Shown here in pieces: positions 44,312 through 53,344 of a DNA stretch of 64,000 nucleotides (position 1 is the first letter of the stretch; the number at the start of each line of letters is the position of its first letter). The notes beneath the pieces are model-generated. The model was not told where the DNA came from and searched no databases. It was given only the letters and a program-made list of their open reading frames with translations. The DNA comes from Aromatoleum toluvorans (GTDB lineage: Bacteria; Pseudomonadota; Gammaproteobacteria; Burkholderiales; Rhodocyclaceae): contig NZ_WTVN01000002.1 of NCBI RefSeq assembly GCF_012910905.1, forward strand, positions 186,001 through 250,000, in the 5' to 3' direction. A program made the position numbers and the translations under genes.

Positions 44312-47300
44312 GAGATCTCGCGGAGTTTACCAGTCGATACGGAGATCTCGTGCTTACGGGCGCATCGGGCTTGAACCGGTTCGATCTGCGCGATGTGGCA
44401 CTTGTGGACCTGTGCCTTCATTTTTCGCATCTGCATGCGCCGTCTGAGCCCGTTCACCTTCTTCCCTCCCTGCTCCAGGGGCACTTGACGACGTGGCTGC
44501 CCGAACAGGCGGCTCGGCGCCTCTTCACGCTGCGGCAGTACGCGGGAAACTTCTGTAGCCGGTTGGCTTGGAGGAAGGCGCTTACCGCGCACGCTGAGGT
44601 GAGCAATCGTGCGGCGTATCGTGTGGTCGACGGTTTCACACGGCGAAGGGACGCGGTTTCACCTTCGGTCATTGCATTCCTGGATAGCATTCTCGACGCG
44701 CGCGCCGAATATTCGGCGCGGGAATTGCGGCTCGCCGACGCGGGCCATGCGAAGGTCACGCTGACGAAGAACGCAGACGTTAGAACCGTCAGGATTCCCG
44801 ATATCCCACTCACGCCGCCGCGTCGTGTTGAGCTGCCGAGGAGAAGCGTAAACCCGCCAGTATCCGTCAAGTGGACGACGCTCTTGGACGTTGCGCGACG
44901 GGTCGATGAACGGGAGTCCGCCCCCGGCTTCCCAGGCTGGATGCCCAAGCTGAATCTCTTCAAGCGCCTTGAAAAGGTGCGAGTCGAGAGTTTGGGGGGC
45001 GGCTTCTTCAGGGACGGCGCGATCACGCTGGACGGCACAAGCCATCTTGTTGGCATGTTGTCGAGCGGCAAGAGCACGCTGCTGCATGCGCTGTTGTTCG
45101 CCTTGATCAGCCCGGGCTACGAGAAGCGTGTGTTGATCCTGTCGCCGGACACCGCGTCCGCGTCACAGTTGGTCGCTCGCCTGCATGCTCATGGATTTTC
45201 CGAGGCAACGGTGATCAGCTCGCCAAGGAACAGAGACGAGCATCTCAGCATGGCGCACTGGAACGCCCGCGGCTACCCATCTGATTCGACCCTCGAGGCA
45301 ACCGCGGCACTGACCAGCAGCCTTGGTGTCGCTTGTCCGCTGGAAGGTTTCCAGCCTCTTCCTCAGTTGGCAAACGATCCGGCGGCTCCGGGTGTGCTTA
45401 AGCTTTCTGAGAAACCGTGCCACCGGCTAAAGCAGGGTGGGCGCAGCGGTCACGAAGGCGACCGAACATGTCCGCTGATCACCTCATGTCCCGTGCACGA
45501 TCAACAGAGCCGTCTAGGAACGGCGAACGTCATAGCGATGACCGCCCCGGCATTGCTGCATATGACCGTGGACAAGGCCTTCGTGGCCGAGGAGATGTCG
45601 TTTCCGGAGTTGTTCCAGTTTCTCGCTGACGTGGTCTTGATCGATGAAGCCGACAGCGTGCAGACGCATTTTGACGAGGAGTGTACGCAGGAGAAGGATC
45701 TGCTCTCGACCAACGAGTCGGCATTCATGATCTCAAGCGTTCGGGCGGTCGTGAAGGCCATTGGTGATCGGACAGGAAGTCAGTACCAGTCGTCCGCTAA
45801 CGTGAGGTGGATTCGTGAGCTGAACCGGCTGCAGGACAGTATCTCGGCGATCTATCACTTGCTGTTGAGGCATGGCGATGCACTGCGCTGGATCACCGAA
45901 AGGAAGACATTTACAACCGCGAGCATCTTTGCCGATCTCTTGCCAAAGAATCCATTTCCCTTGGAGGAAGACGAGGTTCGACCGGAAGAGCGAGCCGGCA
46001 AGCTGGAGCAGATCGCGATCATGGCCGGGATGCTTTACGGAAAGTCGGCCACGGGAGACGAAGAGGATCAGGAAGCCGTCGGTACTGACTCCGCCAATCT
46101 CAACGATGAAATGCGTGAAGCCTACCGTTTCTTGAAGCCGATACAGGCCGATGTAATCGACGCGGTCGTCGATCAGCAGGAGGGCGAGACGATTGACCGG
46201 ATTGCGGAGGCGATCGACACGGGGGTCCTCCGGATGTTCTCGTGGCGGTCCGCTCAGCCCACGATGCGCAGGCGTGGCCGCTCGCCCGACGATCGATTCG
46301 GGAGGCCGGAAGTGCCAACCGACGCGCGGAACCGAGCTCTAGCAGTCTTGCTGGCGATGCTGACGAACGTGTGTCTTTCGAGTTTCGCGTACCTGGTTCG
46401 TAACCAAGCCGCGGTTGAGGATGAATTCGGCTTGTTGAAGGAGGATGCGTTTCGAGAGGCCAGGAGAATCCTGCGCCACTATGGCAATCTCATTCCTCGG
46501 CCCATGTTCGGGAGCGTCTTTGGGCTCATGTTCCATCAAGCGGGCGATTCGGCGCAAGGTGGAACGCTCAAGCTGGTCAACCACCTTGGCGTAGGTCGAT
46601 ACCTGTTGACGAATCTCCACGGTCTGCTGGCATACGAAGGTCAAGCCGGGCCGCATGTCCTCCTGATGTCCGGGACAAGTTGGGCGGGCGGAAACTCGCC
46701 CACCGCTTCGCCCACATTCGATGTCCAGTGGCCTGTGACCGCCATCCTCAGGCAGCCGGACGAGGAACTGGAGGCGTTGTCGCACAGCCGATACGAGTTC
46801 GTTTCCCTTGGACATGAGCCCATCAGCATTTCGGGCGCTGCGCCGGATACCCGGAGGGCGCGGTTGCGCCAAGTGGCTAACCTGCTGGGCAGGCCGGCTC
46901 CCACCGGGACGATTCTGCAAAACAAATGGCAGGACTTGGAAGAGCTTTGGGCAGGGCAGGGACTACGATCAGCTGACCGTCGGCGTGCCCTGCTTGTCAC
47001 AAACAACTACCCGGATGCGAAGCTTGTAGCGAACGAACTCGCAAGGGCCTGCGGACAGTCGCATTCGGTGTACTGCCTGGTGAGTGACCAACTTGCGCGG
47101 ACTGGCGAGTTCGAACGGGAGGCCGCACGGTCCGGGGACGAATTCCATCGGGGGGTGAACCTTCTGCCGCGATCGAGGGTAGAGGACTTCGGACGATCAC
47201 CCGAAGGGTCGGTCCTGGTCGCTCCGCTCGGACCGATCTCAAGAGGACACAACATCGTTACTCCCTCGGGGCAGGCGGCGTTGAGCACAATCTACTTCCT

Positions 47301-47805
47301 CCATCGTCCGCACCCACGGCCGGATGACCATTCCACGGTCGTCGGCATGCTAAACCGCGCGGCGATGGACCTGCAGTTGAAGCGGGATCGGCCGGCTAAG
47401 GAACCCGTATCCTTGTCGGACCTTGCCAGATGGTTCATCTCCCGCGGCCATCGCGCATTGAACGACGGGTTCGCGCTGCGCGTGTCCTACCAGGTAATGT
47501 CGCCGGAGGCACGGGCGCAATTCGCTTGGGACCTCATCACCTCTCTCTGGCAGACGATCGGGCGAGGAATACGGGGTGGCGTCCCCGTCTACGTTGGATT
47601 CATCGATCAGAAGTTCGCGCCGGGTCGGTACCAAGACCCGCCGAAGGCCGATACGGACAGTTCCAGCTGTCTCAAACAATGCCAGGAAACCCTGCGGTTG
47701 GCGATCGAGGACAGCGCCGATCGCGTCATTGCCGAACGGCTTTACAGCCCCTTTCTTGAAGCACTCGACCAACTATTTTGCGAACAAGTGAGAGGAAAAG
47801 TATGA
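44308..47805 (+). CDS. DinG/XPD-like helicase of the pPIWI-RE island
   Basis: A 1165-residue SF2 helicase. Walker A LVGMLSSGKSTLLHALL (about 246-262), four cysteines at about 343, 371, 388 and 395 spaced like the Fe-S cluster of XPD/DinG enzymes, DEAD-type box in VVLIDEADSVQ (about 446), and motif VI in LWQTIGRGIRGGVPVYV near the C-terminus. DinG-type helicases unwind DNA and DNA/RNA hybrids; in pPIWI-RE islands a large DinG-like protein is the constant third gene. It overlaps both neighbours by ATGA. Confidence 0.85.
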   Translation: MRDLAEFTSRYGDLVLTGASGLNRFDLRDVALVDLCLHFSHLHAPSEPVHLLPSLLQGHLTTWLPEQAARRLFTLRQYAGNFCSRLAWRKALTAHAEVSNRAAYRVVDGFTRRRDAVSPSVIAFLDSILDARAEYSARELRLADAGHAKVTLTKNADVRTVRIPDIPLTPPRRVELPRRSVNPPVSVKWTTLLDVARRVDERESAPGFPGWMPKLNLFKRLEKVRVESLGGGFFRDGAITLDGTSHLVGMLSSGKSTLLHALLFALISPGYEKRVLILSPDTASASQLVARLHAHGFSEATVISSPRNRDEHLSMAHWNARGYPSDSTLEATAALTSSLGVACPLEGFQPLPQLANDPAAPGVLKLSEKPCHRLKQGGRSGHEGDRTCPLITSCPVHDQQSRLGTANVIAMTAPALLHMTVDKAFVAEEMSFPELFQFLADVVLIDEADSVQTHFDEECTQEKDLLSTNESAFMISSVRAVVKAIGDRTGSQYQSSANVRWIRELNRLQDSISAIYHLLLRHGDALRWITERKTFTTASIFADLLPKNPFPLEEDEVRPEERAGKLEQIAIMAGMLYGKSATGDEEDQEAVGTDSANLNDEMREAYRFLKPIQADVIDAVVDQQEGETIDRIAEAIDTGVLRMFSWRSAQPTMRRRGRSPDDRFGRPEVPTDARNRALAVLLAMLTNVCLSSFAYLVRNQAAVEDEFGLLKEDAFREARRILRHYGNLIPRPMFGSVFGLMFHQAGDSAQGGTLKLVNHLGVGRYLLTNLHGLLAYEGQAGPHVLLMSGTSWAGGNSPTASPTFDVQWPVTAILRQPDEELEALSHSRYEFVSLGHEPISISGAAPDTRRARLRQVANLLGRPAPTGTILQNKWQDLEELWAGQGLRSADRRRALLVTNNYPDAKLVANELARACGQSHSVYCLVSDQLARTGEFEREAARSGDEFHRGVNLLPRSRVEDFGRSPEGSVLVAPLGPISRGHNIVTPSGQAALSTIYFLHRPHPRPDDHSTVVGMLNRAAMDLQLKRDRPAKEPVSLSDLARWFISRGHRALNDGFALRVSYQVMSPEARAQFAWDLITSLWQTIGRGIRGGVPVYVGFIDQKFAPGRYQDPPKADTDSSSCLKQCQETLRLAIEDSADRVIAERLYSPFLEALDQLFCEQVRGKV

Positions 47806-50441
47806 CGGCTGCGATCCACCCTTACCTCTACGAGATTGATGCAGGGATCCTTCTGGACCGACGGATCGTTCGCTATTCACTGCCGTTGGGGATCTATGGA
47901 GCGATCAAGGAGGCGCAGGGTGTCGAAGTTGACCGCAATGCAAATATTGCCGGTCTATCGGCTGTGCTGGGCTGGGCGGCTCCAAGTGTCGATCTGGTTG
48001 GCATTGAAGCGGAGTCGTACGGCGAGCCGACTTCGATCACACTGATCGCCATCGACCCGGCCAGTTCCGTCGACGAGATTAGGCGGGAGATCGAGGTGGC
48101 CGTGGCCATATGGCTCGGTATCGTTCTACCAGACAAGTCCTCCGCAATTATCGCGATGCTTCAGGACGGGCGGAGCTTGAGAGGTAAGCCATGCAAAGAA
48201 GTGACGATCGATCCGCGTGTCACGTGGAATGGCGCGTGCCCTGTTCCCAAGGACCCCGCTCTATTCAACCTTATCACGCTTGCGGCAGCGCGGGCGCTTG
48301 AAGGGAAGGCGGTAAACGAAGGAACCTGCAACGAGGGCGTCCTTGTGTCGTCCGGCCCCCAACGCAGCCTCTACTCCGGCAAGACGTTGCTTCGATATGA
48401 GCCCTCCCGCGTCGAGCGGAAATCGGGGCCAGGATGGTGGACCGAGCTGTTTAGCGTTGCGGCGGTGTCCACGCCCGAGAGCGACAAGTTACGCGTTTCC
48501 GTGAACGTGGGAATTCGGAACTTCGGTTCCGTTCACGCTGCACGCCTGAGCTGGACGCGCGCAAGAAGTATGGACGTGTTCCTTCCGGTGGATCCCGCCT
48601 TGAACACAGGCGCCGGCCGCATGCGATGCGTGGACCTTGCCACCACGCGACAGGATTGGCGGAATGCGTCCGAAGGCAAGAATGGAAACGACAGCGCCGA
48701 CAGGCGAGTGCTGAAGGCGATACTTGGCATGTCTGGCATCCCGTTCGACGAGGCGGAGTTGGGCATGAGCAGCATTATTGGTGATCGCGTTGGTCTCTAT
48801 CCGAGATTCGGGACTGTCCATGGAGATCAATGGGCGCCAGGTGGGACGGGCTTACCAAGTCCCGAGAGGGCGGCGTACCTGGACAATCTGGATCGCCATC
48901 TTGGAGCGGCGGGATTTCATCGAGTTGACATGGAGCGCGTCACCCGGAAAGGGCCTCGCACAAGGGCCGTGGTGGGAATTGGCGGGACGCCAGCCGAGCT
49001 CCGTGCTGCATTGGGACGCTCGGCACATTCTCTGGATAAGAGCGGTGAAAGTCACTTGGTCCTGCTCAAGGCCAGAGAGAGCGGAACAGACCTGGTCTCG
49101 CAGGCGGTTTGCAAGACGATAGGCAATCCCGACGAGGTGATTGGAAACCGGTGGCACTATTCCGAAGGGCCATCGTTGGTCATCGACACCATCCCAGCTG
49201 GATCTCTCGCGGAGATGGTCGATGACATTGATCGGACTCGACTCGCGGGGCTAGCCAAGGAAAAGCGGTGGAAAGTCGAGAAGTATTTGCTCGATGCGCG
49301 CGACAAGCAGGCACGTCAAGCGATGAGGGAATATCTTGATTCCCAGCAGCCAGTACCTGTCGGGCCTTGGATGGCCTTGCTTGAGATGAACAAGGCGTTG
49401 AGGGAGCGATCGGCTCGCGATCCTTACCTGCTCACGTACCAAGTGATCTCCGAAAGACAGGGTGTTGCACAGGTGCGGCTTTTCGATCCGGATGACGATC
49501 GCGCTGATGTGGGCACGGATCAAGAAGACGCCGAGGAGGACCCGGACCAACTCGCCTATCAAAATGCGTTCCTCGACCTCCTTCGCGCCTACGGCGTTTG
49601 TCCTGTGGAGCGACAGGATGTCCGCCTTGCGGCGTGGTGGATGATCGACGTACATGGACGCCAGGAGTATCAGGCGGGGGAGCGAGGAGGGCTTGCCACA
49701 CCGGTATACGTGGAGTGTCACGGCGGGACGATCTCGGTGTGTCTACTCGGCCCCGACGAGTCGGTGCATCGTTGCTCGTATCCCGAGGCGATCCGGCGGA
49801 TCTCCATGAGAGAGGTGCTCAATCTGAGAACCGCAAAGAAGATGGAGCGAACAGCAAGAGTCGGGCAGTTCTTCGCCCAAGCGACGCCACGGGATCGATA
49901 CCCCACCGTCTTGTTTGTCGAGGCGACGAATATCCGGCAGTCTGTCCCGGGCCTGCAAAACAGTTTGAACTTTCAGTTCGACGCCTTGCGACTCGGCGCT
50001 GTTGGCGGTGCGGCGCCGATCAGAGAGATTTCGCCGGAGGACAACATCGCGATCGTGCGGATCACCGACGAGGCGGCCAAGGCGCCGTGCTACTGGGTAG
50101 AAGGAAACGTTCAGGGCACTACGGCTGGTGTTTTCAAGGAACCGACCTCGGAGCGAACGTACTGGGTGAGCCGAGGGTTGCCAACCCCCCTTCAGCGAAG
50201 CCTGGCAACGGTGAGTGCAAACAAGAAGTCGCGACACGAGTCAGGGGCGGGGCAACTCAAACACCGACGTTTCCCGTCCTTGAGCGAGGTATCGGTAATG
50301 GTCAAAGGGAAAAACGACGACGCACTGGGCTTAGTGCTGCTGACACGGCAAATGATGCAATGCCACATTGCGACTGACGAGAGGACCATACTTCCCTTCC
50401 CGTTGCATGAAGCCGGCTTACTTGCCGGAGCGGTCCGATAA
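47802..50441 (+). CDS. pPIWI-RE protein (Argonaute/PIWI superfamily)
   Basis: An 879-residue protein with the layout of pPIWI-RE: an N-terminal unique region, a MID-like domain in the middle and a C-terminal RNase H/PIWI domain. Visible signatures are YPTVLFVEATNIRQSVPGLQN (about 697-717), IVRITDEAAKAPCYWVEGN, ERTYWVSRGLPTPLQRS (about 783-799) and the C-terminal ILPFPLHEAGLL; the conserved Arg and Glu that name the family fall in the MID-PIWI core. Such proteins are thought to use nucleic-acid guides against invading DNA or R-loops. The start has GAGAGGAAAAGT upstream. Assignment is by pattern and by its two partners. Confidence 0.85.
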   Translation: MTAAIHPYLYEIDAGILLDRRIVRYSLPLGIYGAIKEAQGVEVDRNANIAGLSAVLGWAAPSVDLVGIEAESYGEPTSITLIAIDPASSVDEIRREIEVAVAIWLGIVLPDKSSAIIAMLQDGRSLRGKPCKEVTIDPRVTWNGACPVPKDPALFNLITLAAARALEGKAVNEGTCNEGVLVSSGPQRSLYSGKTLLRYEPSRVERKSGPGWWTELFSVAAVSTPESDKLRVSVNVGIRNFGSVHAARLSWTRARSMDVFLPVDPALNTGAGRMRCVDLATTRQDWRNASEGKNGNDSADRRVLKAILGMSGIPFDEAELGMSSIIGDRVGLYPRFGTVHGDQWAPGGTGLPSPERAAYLDNLDRHLGAAGFHRVDMERVTRKGPRTRAVVGIGGTPAELRAALGRSAHSLDKSGESHLVLLKARESGTDLVSQAVCKTIGNPDEVIGNRWHYSEGPSLVIDTIPAGSLAEMVDDIDRTRLAGLAKEKRWKVEKYLLDARDKQARQAMREYLDSQQPVPVGPWMALLEMNKALRERSARDPYLLTYQVISERQGVAQVRLFDPDDDRADVGTDQEDAEEDPDQLAYQNAFLDLLRAYGVCPVERQDVRLAAWWMIDVHGRQEYQAGERGGLATPVYVECHGGTISVCLLGPDESVHRCSYPEAIRRISMREVLNLRTAKKMERTARVGQFFAQATPRDRYPTVLFVEATNIRQSVPGLQNSLNFQFDALRLGAVGGAAPIREISPEDNIAIVRITDEAAKAPCYWVEGNVQGTTAGVFKEPTSERTYWVSRGLPTPLQRSLATVSANKKSRHESGAGQLKHRRFPSLSEVSVMVKGKNDDALGLVLLTRQMMQCHIATDERTILPFPLHEAGLLAGAVR

Positions 50442-50900
50442 CGGTAGCGATTGGGGCGAGCAGATCACACTCGGAACTTCATGGGGGGATGAGAACGAGG
50501 ATTATCTGTAAGGCGGCTGGGCAACTCGCCCCAGCAGGCGGCTGGTCAGGAATGGATCAGCGGTAGGGGGCCGATGGCTGCCAGCGATGTGGCGACAACT
50601 CGCCGATGCGGCTGGTCGGCGTCGCCGGCGCTCCCGATCTTCCGCCTCTCGGCCCTATGTGTATCTAACATAAGGCCGACGATACGTCATCGCTCCGCTC
50701 ATACGCACATGTCCGGCGGTCGGTGCGGATGTTCCACTTGTATTTGAATCGTGGGAACCGATTGCATGCTTAGAACGGCCAATACCTTAGGGGTGCCGTT
50801 CTTGCCCCGACTCACCCAACTCATACCGTGGGGATAGTCCAGACGCTGTCGGGAGATTGGCGCATGCTGCTGGCGTCCCACATGTTGTCCGTGATGCCTA
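50442..50900. other. Spacer after the pPIWI-RE island
   Basis: About 460 bp with no convincing gene. It contains several loosely repeated GGCGGCTGG/TGCGGCTGGT segments at 50.5-50.63 kb. A minus-strand open frame (50699-50959) overlaps the next gene and has no recognisable features. Confidence 0.4.
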
Positions 50901-51182
50901 TCAGCGCGCTGCCCGTTTGGCTTCCATCGCTTTGATCCGCAGATTCGAGGCATCGACAAAAGCCAGAGCGTCGTCCATGGCGGTGCAGGCCCGGACGGTT
51001 GTCTTCATCATCTGCTCAATCATCCTCTCCAGCATCTTCTCATCGTCGTTCGGACTGAACGACGCCGCCGCCCGGCGCAGGAACTCGCCCATCGACAGAT
51101 TGGCATCCCGGGCCATTTTGGCAATCATCGCCTTCTCCTGGGCGGTCACAAGGACCGCGATTGGTTCGGTAGCATTAGCCAT
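50901..51182 (-). CDS. Ribbon-helix-helix-like DNA-binding protein
   Basis: A 93-residue protein with an RHH-like N-terminus (IAVLVTAQEKAMIAKMARDANLSMGEFLRRAAASF), as found in plasmid mobilisation (MobC-like) and antitoxin proteins, and a helical C-terminus. No relaxase or toxin gene accompanies it. It lies downstream of the Gabija-like pair on the same strand with 176 bp between, so it may be separate cargo. Start ATG at 51182, preceded by GGGAGTAATC. Confidence 0.65.
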   Translation of the reverse strand: MANATEPIAVLVTAQEKAMIAKMARDANLSMGEFLRRAAASFSPNDDEKMLERMIEQMMKTTVRACTAMDDALAFVDASNLRIKAMEAKRAAR

Positions 51183-51358
51183 TGATTACTCCCTGATGTA
51201 CATGATCAGCACATTTCCGGTGTAGGGCGTGTGAAGACAAAATCAAGTCCTTTGTAGCTACCGAAACTGTCTGGAGAATCGGGGGCAGGCCACTACTGCC
51301 GTTGACGCCGAGTAGCTCACTACATGAGCTTGGCGACGTGCGTGGCCGACGCTCAAGC

Positions 51359-53344
51359 CTATTCAGGGATCGGTTGAACCTCCGCAGGTAAGAACCACTT
51401 GTTCTTCTGGGCGTAGGCAAGCGCCTGGCCTGCATCGCGCGCCCAGAGCACAAGGGCCAAGCTCTCCTTCGCCCGACTGCACGTCACGTAGAGAAGACGG
51501 AGCGTGCGGTCAATCGACGTTTCCTTGTGCGTCTCCACGTTTTTGACGTCTGAGTCTCCCAGGGGAGATCCGAACAGCCTGTCGTAGGCGAACAAGAAAC
51601 CCCCCGCATCCTCGTCGTCCATCACCACCATCACATGCTCAAACTCAGACCCCTTGACCACTTGGTGGGTCGCGAGGTGGGAATTGCCGCTCAGGTAGGT
51701 CTTGAACCTCCGAATCTGGCTCCAAGGCGAGGCGAAAAGCGTATGCCAGCCCCGAGCCAGTCGGTTCTCCACGCCCTCTTTCTGTCGTGACTCTGGCGCA
51801 TCTGGAGGCGGCCGGGTGTCGTTAAAGGCTGCGAGCAGCCTCTTGTCTGGCTCGAACAGACTGCTCTGAACTATGGGTGCCAATACCTCTCGCACCGTTG
51901 CCGAAGGGTTCGAGCAAGCTGCAGCGAAGTCTTCGACTGCACGCTGATAGGCCTTCAGCTGCTGAGCACGAGCCTCGCCGTCAGCAGGAAGGTTCAGAAG
52001 CCGGTCGTAGCGATGAAGGACCTCAGTGACAGCGAAGTCCGATGAAACTTGACCACCGTTGACGCAATCGGCGAGGTCGATCATCTCGCGCAATAGAACT
52101 TGCACCGCCGCCGGACCGGAAGTGTCACCGGTCGCATCAGGTCGGACCGAGTCGGGGTCGAGCAGAGCGAGAGCCTCAAACACCTGAAGGAAATCTCCGC
52201 GCCGGGCCACCAGAGCATGCTCCAGGGCAAGAATCTTGTGCCCGGGATTGCCCGGTCGCCACTCGGCAGCGCCAGTTGCGGCCTCCATCGCCGACTCGCA
52301 GAGAGCCTCCCGTCGCAGCTTCTCTTCGGGCGTAGCCGCAGTGCCGCCGATGAACACTCGCACGAGCCCGGACGACTTCTCTTCGCGAGGATGCTGGCGA
52401 ACGGCCTTCTTGGACTGCGTTCGCCCCTCCAAATCGGAATCCCAAATCTCGTTGATGAGGTCAACTATGCGGCGCTGACTTCTGTGGTTCATCTCCAGTT
52501 TTGGGGTCGCCCACTCCGGCGGAATAATGCTCGGAAGGTCTGCATGCCCATCCATATAGATGCGCTGGCGGTGGTCGCCGAGCAAGCCCAGCATCAACCG
52601 AGACGGGGCCTCAGCCACGACTTCCAACAGGGCGTCGAGAACGCTCTTCATCGTGTCCTGAGACTCGTCGATCAGGATGACCGGATGCTGGTCGCGAAGG
52701 ATGCGGCGCAGCGTGGGCTTTTGCTTGAGTAGCCACGCGGCCACGCTCAGGACTTCTGCATGGCTTAGGGCACCGTCACCGTATCGTTTCCGGTCTGGGC
52801 TGTAGGTGAATCGTTGGGTCGCGGACAGAGCCACAGCCTTGGCCTCAAATTCCGCAATCGTCTTCTTGTCCTTGTCGGTTGGCCCTTTCTTCCGACCAGT
52901 TGCCGCTTCGCGTGCCTTCTCTAGCGCGAGAGCGTTCAGCGCCAGAAGCGCATCGCGGATGTCGTCGTCGAAGCCTGCGATCAAGTCCCAGCAAAACGAG
53001 TGGATGGTCGCGACCTGAGTGAGGTCGTTATTCCCAAGCCGGCCGGTGACCACCAACGCGGCGTTCTTCGTGTACGTGATGACACGAATCGTCTGAGCTC
53101 GCGCCCTCAGCTCTCGCGCGAATCGCAGGTCAAGGTCACCCGCCGCAGGCTTGGATTCTATCTGCGCACTTCCCGGCCCGATGCCGGTGAGCTTGCGAAG
53201 CACTGCCACCAACGTCCGCGTCTTGCCGGAGCCGGCTCCGGCAAAGAGAAAGAAGCTCCTCGGCGGCGTGCTGGTGACGTACGCGACGATTTCGTCGACG
53301 ACGCCAGCGTCGCGCTCATTCGGATCATCCTTCGAGCCGACCAT
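51359..53344 (-). CDS. gajB: UvrD/PcrA-like helicase, Gabija GajB-like
   Basis: A 661-residue SF1 helicase: Walker A FLFAGAGSGKTRTLVAVL (about 30-47), motif II PVILIDESQDT, motif III/IV around LLGDHRQRIYMDGHADLP, motif V HQVVKGSEFEHVMVVMDDED and motif VI LRLLYVTCSRAKESLALV. Its start overlaps the stop of the OLD-nuclease gene (TGATG), so the two are coupled. In Gabija, GajB assists GajA in sensing and degrading phage DNA. It is larger than the classical GajB (about 500 residues). Confidence 0.82.
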   Translation of the reverse strand: MVGSKDDPNERDAGVVDEIVAYVTSTPPRSFFLFAGAGSGKTRTLVAVLRKLTGIGPGSAQIESKPAAGDLDLRFARELRARAQTIRVITYTKNAALVVTGRLGNNDLTQVATIHSFCWDLIAGFDDDIRDALLALNALALEKAREAATGRKKGPTDKDKKTIAEFEAKAVALSATQRFTYSPDRKRYGDGALSHAEVLSVAAWLLKQKPTLRRILRDQHPVILIDESQDTMKSVLDALLEVVAEAPSRLMLGLLGDHRQRIYMDGHADLPSIIPPEWATPKLEMNHRSQRRIVDLINEIWDSDLEGRTQSKKAVRQHPREEKSSGLVRVFIGGTAATPEEKLRREALCESAMEAATGAAEWRPGNPGHKILALEHALVARRGDFLQVFEALALLDPDSVRPDATGDTSGPAAVQVLLREMIDLADCVNGGQVSSDFAVTEVLHRYDRLLNLPADGEARAQQLKAYQRAVEDFAAACSNPSATVREVLAPIVQSSLFEPDKRLLAAFNDTRPPPDAPESRQKEGVENRLARGWHTLFASPWSQIRRFKTYLSGNSHLATHQVVKGSEFEHVMVVMDDEDAGGFLFAYDRLFGSPLGDSDVKNVETHKETSIDRTLRLLYVTCSRAKESLALVLWARDAGQALAYAQKNKWFLPAEVQPIPE

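Noticed and set aside
50699-50959. Possible small gene downstream of the RHH protein.
   Set aside because: It overlaps the RHH gene in another frame, has no ribosome site or recognisable motif.
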